Made by a program: the position numbers and the translations under genes. Of a stretch of DNA of 6,227 nucleotides, positions 5,698 to 6,227 are shown in pieces. Source of the stretch: Acidobacteriota bacterium. Its GTDB lineage: Bacteria > Acidobacteriota > Holophagae > Thermotomaculales > Thermotomaculaceae. The DNA is taken from contig JAMOUY010000351.1 in NCBI GenBank assembly GCA_027067895.1, forward strand, positions 1 to 6,227, written 5' to 3'. The stretch's first letter is position 1. Every line of letters begins with the position of its first letter. The notes below the pieces were generated by a model, which saw only the letters and a list, made by a program, of their open reading frames with translations, did not search any database and was not told where the DNA came from.

Positions 5698-6227
5698 TTA
5701 AGTCAAGTTAAAGAGTTTGTTTATTGTCTTTGAAAAATTTTCTTTTATTTCTTCTTCCCCTTCCACATATCCGTTTTCCATAAGAATTTTCCCGTTGCAG
5801 ACAACCGTGTCGGTTAATGTCCCGCTTGCGGCATAGACAAAGTTTGATATTGGATTATGGACGGGGGTGATAATTTCGTGTATTTTCATTAAAATAAAGT
5901 CTGCGTTGTCGCCTTCATCAAGTTTGTCAACTTTTAAGCCAAGCAGTCTAAATCCTTCCGTTGCCCTGAAAACAACGTCGTATGCATTTGGAATTTCAGC
6001 GTTGTTGTTTCTCCATTTTTGAAGTATTGCCGCGACTTTCATCTCTTCCGTCATGTCAAGGTTGTTGTTTGACGCCGCGCCGTCTGTTCCGAGACAGATT
6101 CTTACGTTGTGCTCCCTTAACTCTCTTTTCGGCATTATCCCGCCGACTGCAAGTTTCATATTTGAGATAGGGGTATGAACCGCTATGCAGTTTCTTTCCG
6201 CTATCAACTCAATTTCGGACGGATTAA
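5698..6227 (-). CDS. mtaD: 5-methylthioadenosine/S-adenosylhomocysteine deaminase (MtaD-type amidohydrolase), C-terminal part
   Basis: The frame is open to the window edge, so this is the last 175 or so codons of a protein that is usually about 430 residues; the TTG at 6207 is not its start. It belongs to the zinc-dependent amidohydrolases. The metal-binding Asp is in GTDGAASNNNLDM (Asp codon 6082-6084), a string typical of MtaD, and HTPISNMKLA (His codon 6175-6177) is the conserved active-site loop before it. The N-terminal HxH metal ligands lie outside the window. The end (DNADFILM, then TDTVVCNGKILMENG) is the second half of the small beta domain that flanks the barrel. MtaD enzymes deaminate methylthioadenosine and S-adenosylhomocysteine to the inosine forms in methionine and purine salvage; related TrzA/AtzA-type deaminases differ in substrate, so specificity is likely but not proven. 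It is probably the promoter-proximal member, within this window, of the minus-strand operon. Confidence 0.88.
   Translation of the reverse strand, partial: NPSEIELIAERNCIAVHTPISNMKLAVGGIMPKRELREHNVRICLGTDGAASNNNLDMTEEMKVAAILQKWRNNNAEIPNAYDVVFRATEGFRLLGLKVDKLDEGDNADFILMKIHEIITPVHNPISNFVYAASGTLTDTVVCNGKILMENGYVEGEEEIKENFSKTINKLFNLT

Noticed and set aside
1..6227. Mobile element, defence system, CRISPR array or tRNA gene
   Set aside because: No transposase, integrase, direct-repeat array, tRNA-like cloverleaf or nuclease/toxin gene is visible on either strand; all long frames are explained by the listed genes.

Overview
The window comes from the chromosome of a diderm (LPS-making) bacterium. 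LpxC, the committed enzyme of lipid A synthesis, and a predicted outer-membrane beta-barrel protein both point that way. The DNA is AT-leaning (roughly 40% GC by eye) with uniform coding character, and at least one gene has a canonical AGGAGG ribosome binding site. A phylum cannot be assigned from the sequence alone. I saw no insertion sequences, tRNA or rRNA genes, CRISPR arrays or phage genes, and nothing that clearly indicates recent transfer.

Left half, + strand (1-2940): the 3' part of a very large secreted subtilisin-family (S8) protease. The start, signal peptide and catalytic Asp and His lie before the window. Present are the end of the first half of the catalytic domain, an inserted Cys-rich PA domain, the catalytic-Ser half, a beta-sandwich domain, an acidic calcium-binding segment, and four diverged tandem modules of about 115-120 residues that end the protein.

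Intergenic region (2941-3058): a dense 118-base control region. It holds an interrupted hairpin right after the protease stop, a good sigma-70-type promoter (TTGACA, 18 bp, TATAAA), and a perfect GC-rich intrinsic terminator ending only 16 bases before the most likely lpxC start. Any transcript started at that promoter must pass the terminator before reaching lpxC, which suggests attenuation; shared use of the region or leaderless transcription are alternatives.

Middle (3059-3967, +): complete lpxC with all metal and catalytic residues. It converges on the next gene, with only 7 bases between the two stop codons.

Right half, - strand (6227 down to 3975): a probable three-gene operon, read as (i) the C-terminal part of an MtaD-type methylthioadenosine/S-adenosylhomocysteine deaminase, cut by the window edge; (ii) a membrane-anchored TPR protein of the YfgM type with a GTG start and strong RBS; (iii) a DUF3187-like outer-membrane protein with a signal peptide, overlapping the TPR gene by 32 bases. 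The first is cytosolic purine/methionine salvage; the other two are envelope proteins, and their overlap suggests coupled expression.

Most of the window is ordinary housekeeping and envelope biology. The parts most worth a second look are the lpxC leader and the uncharacterised C-terminal repeat modules of the protease.
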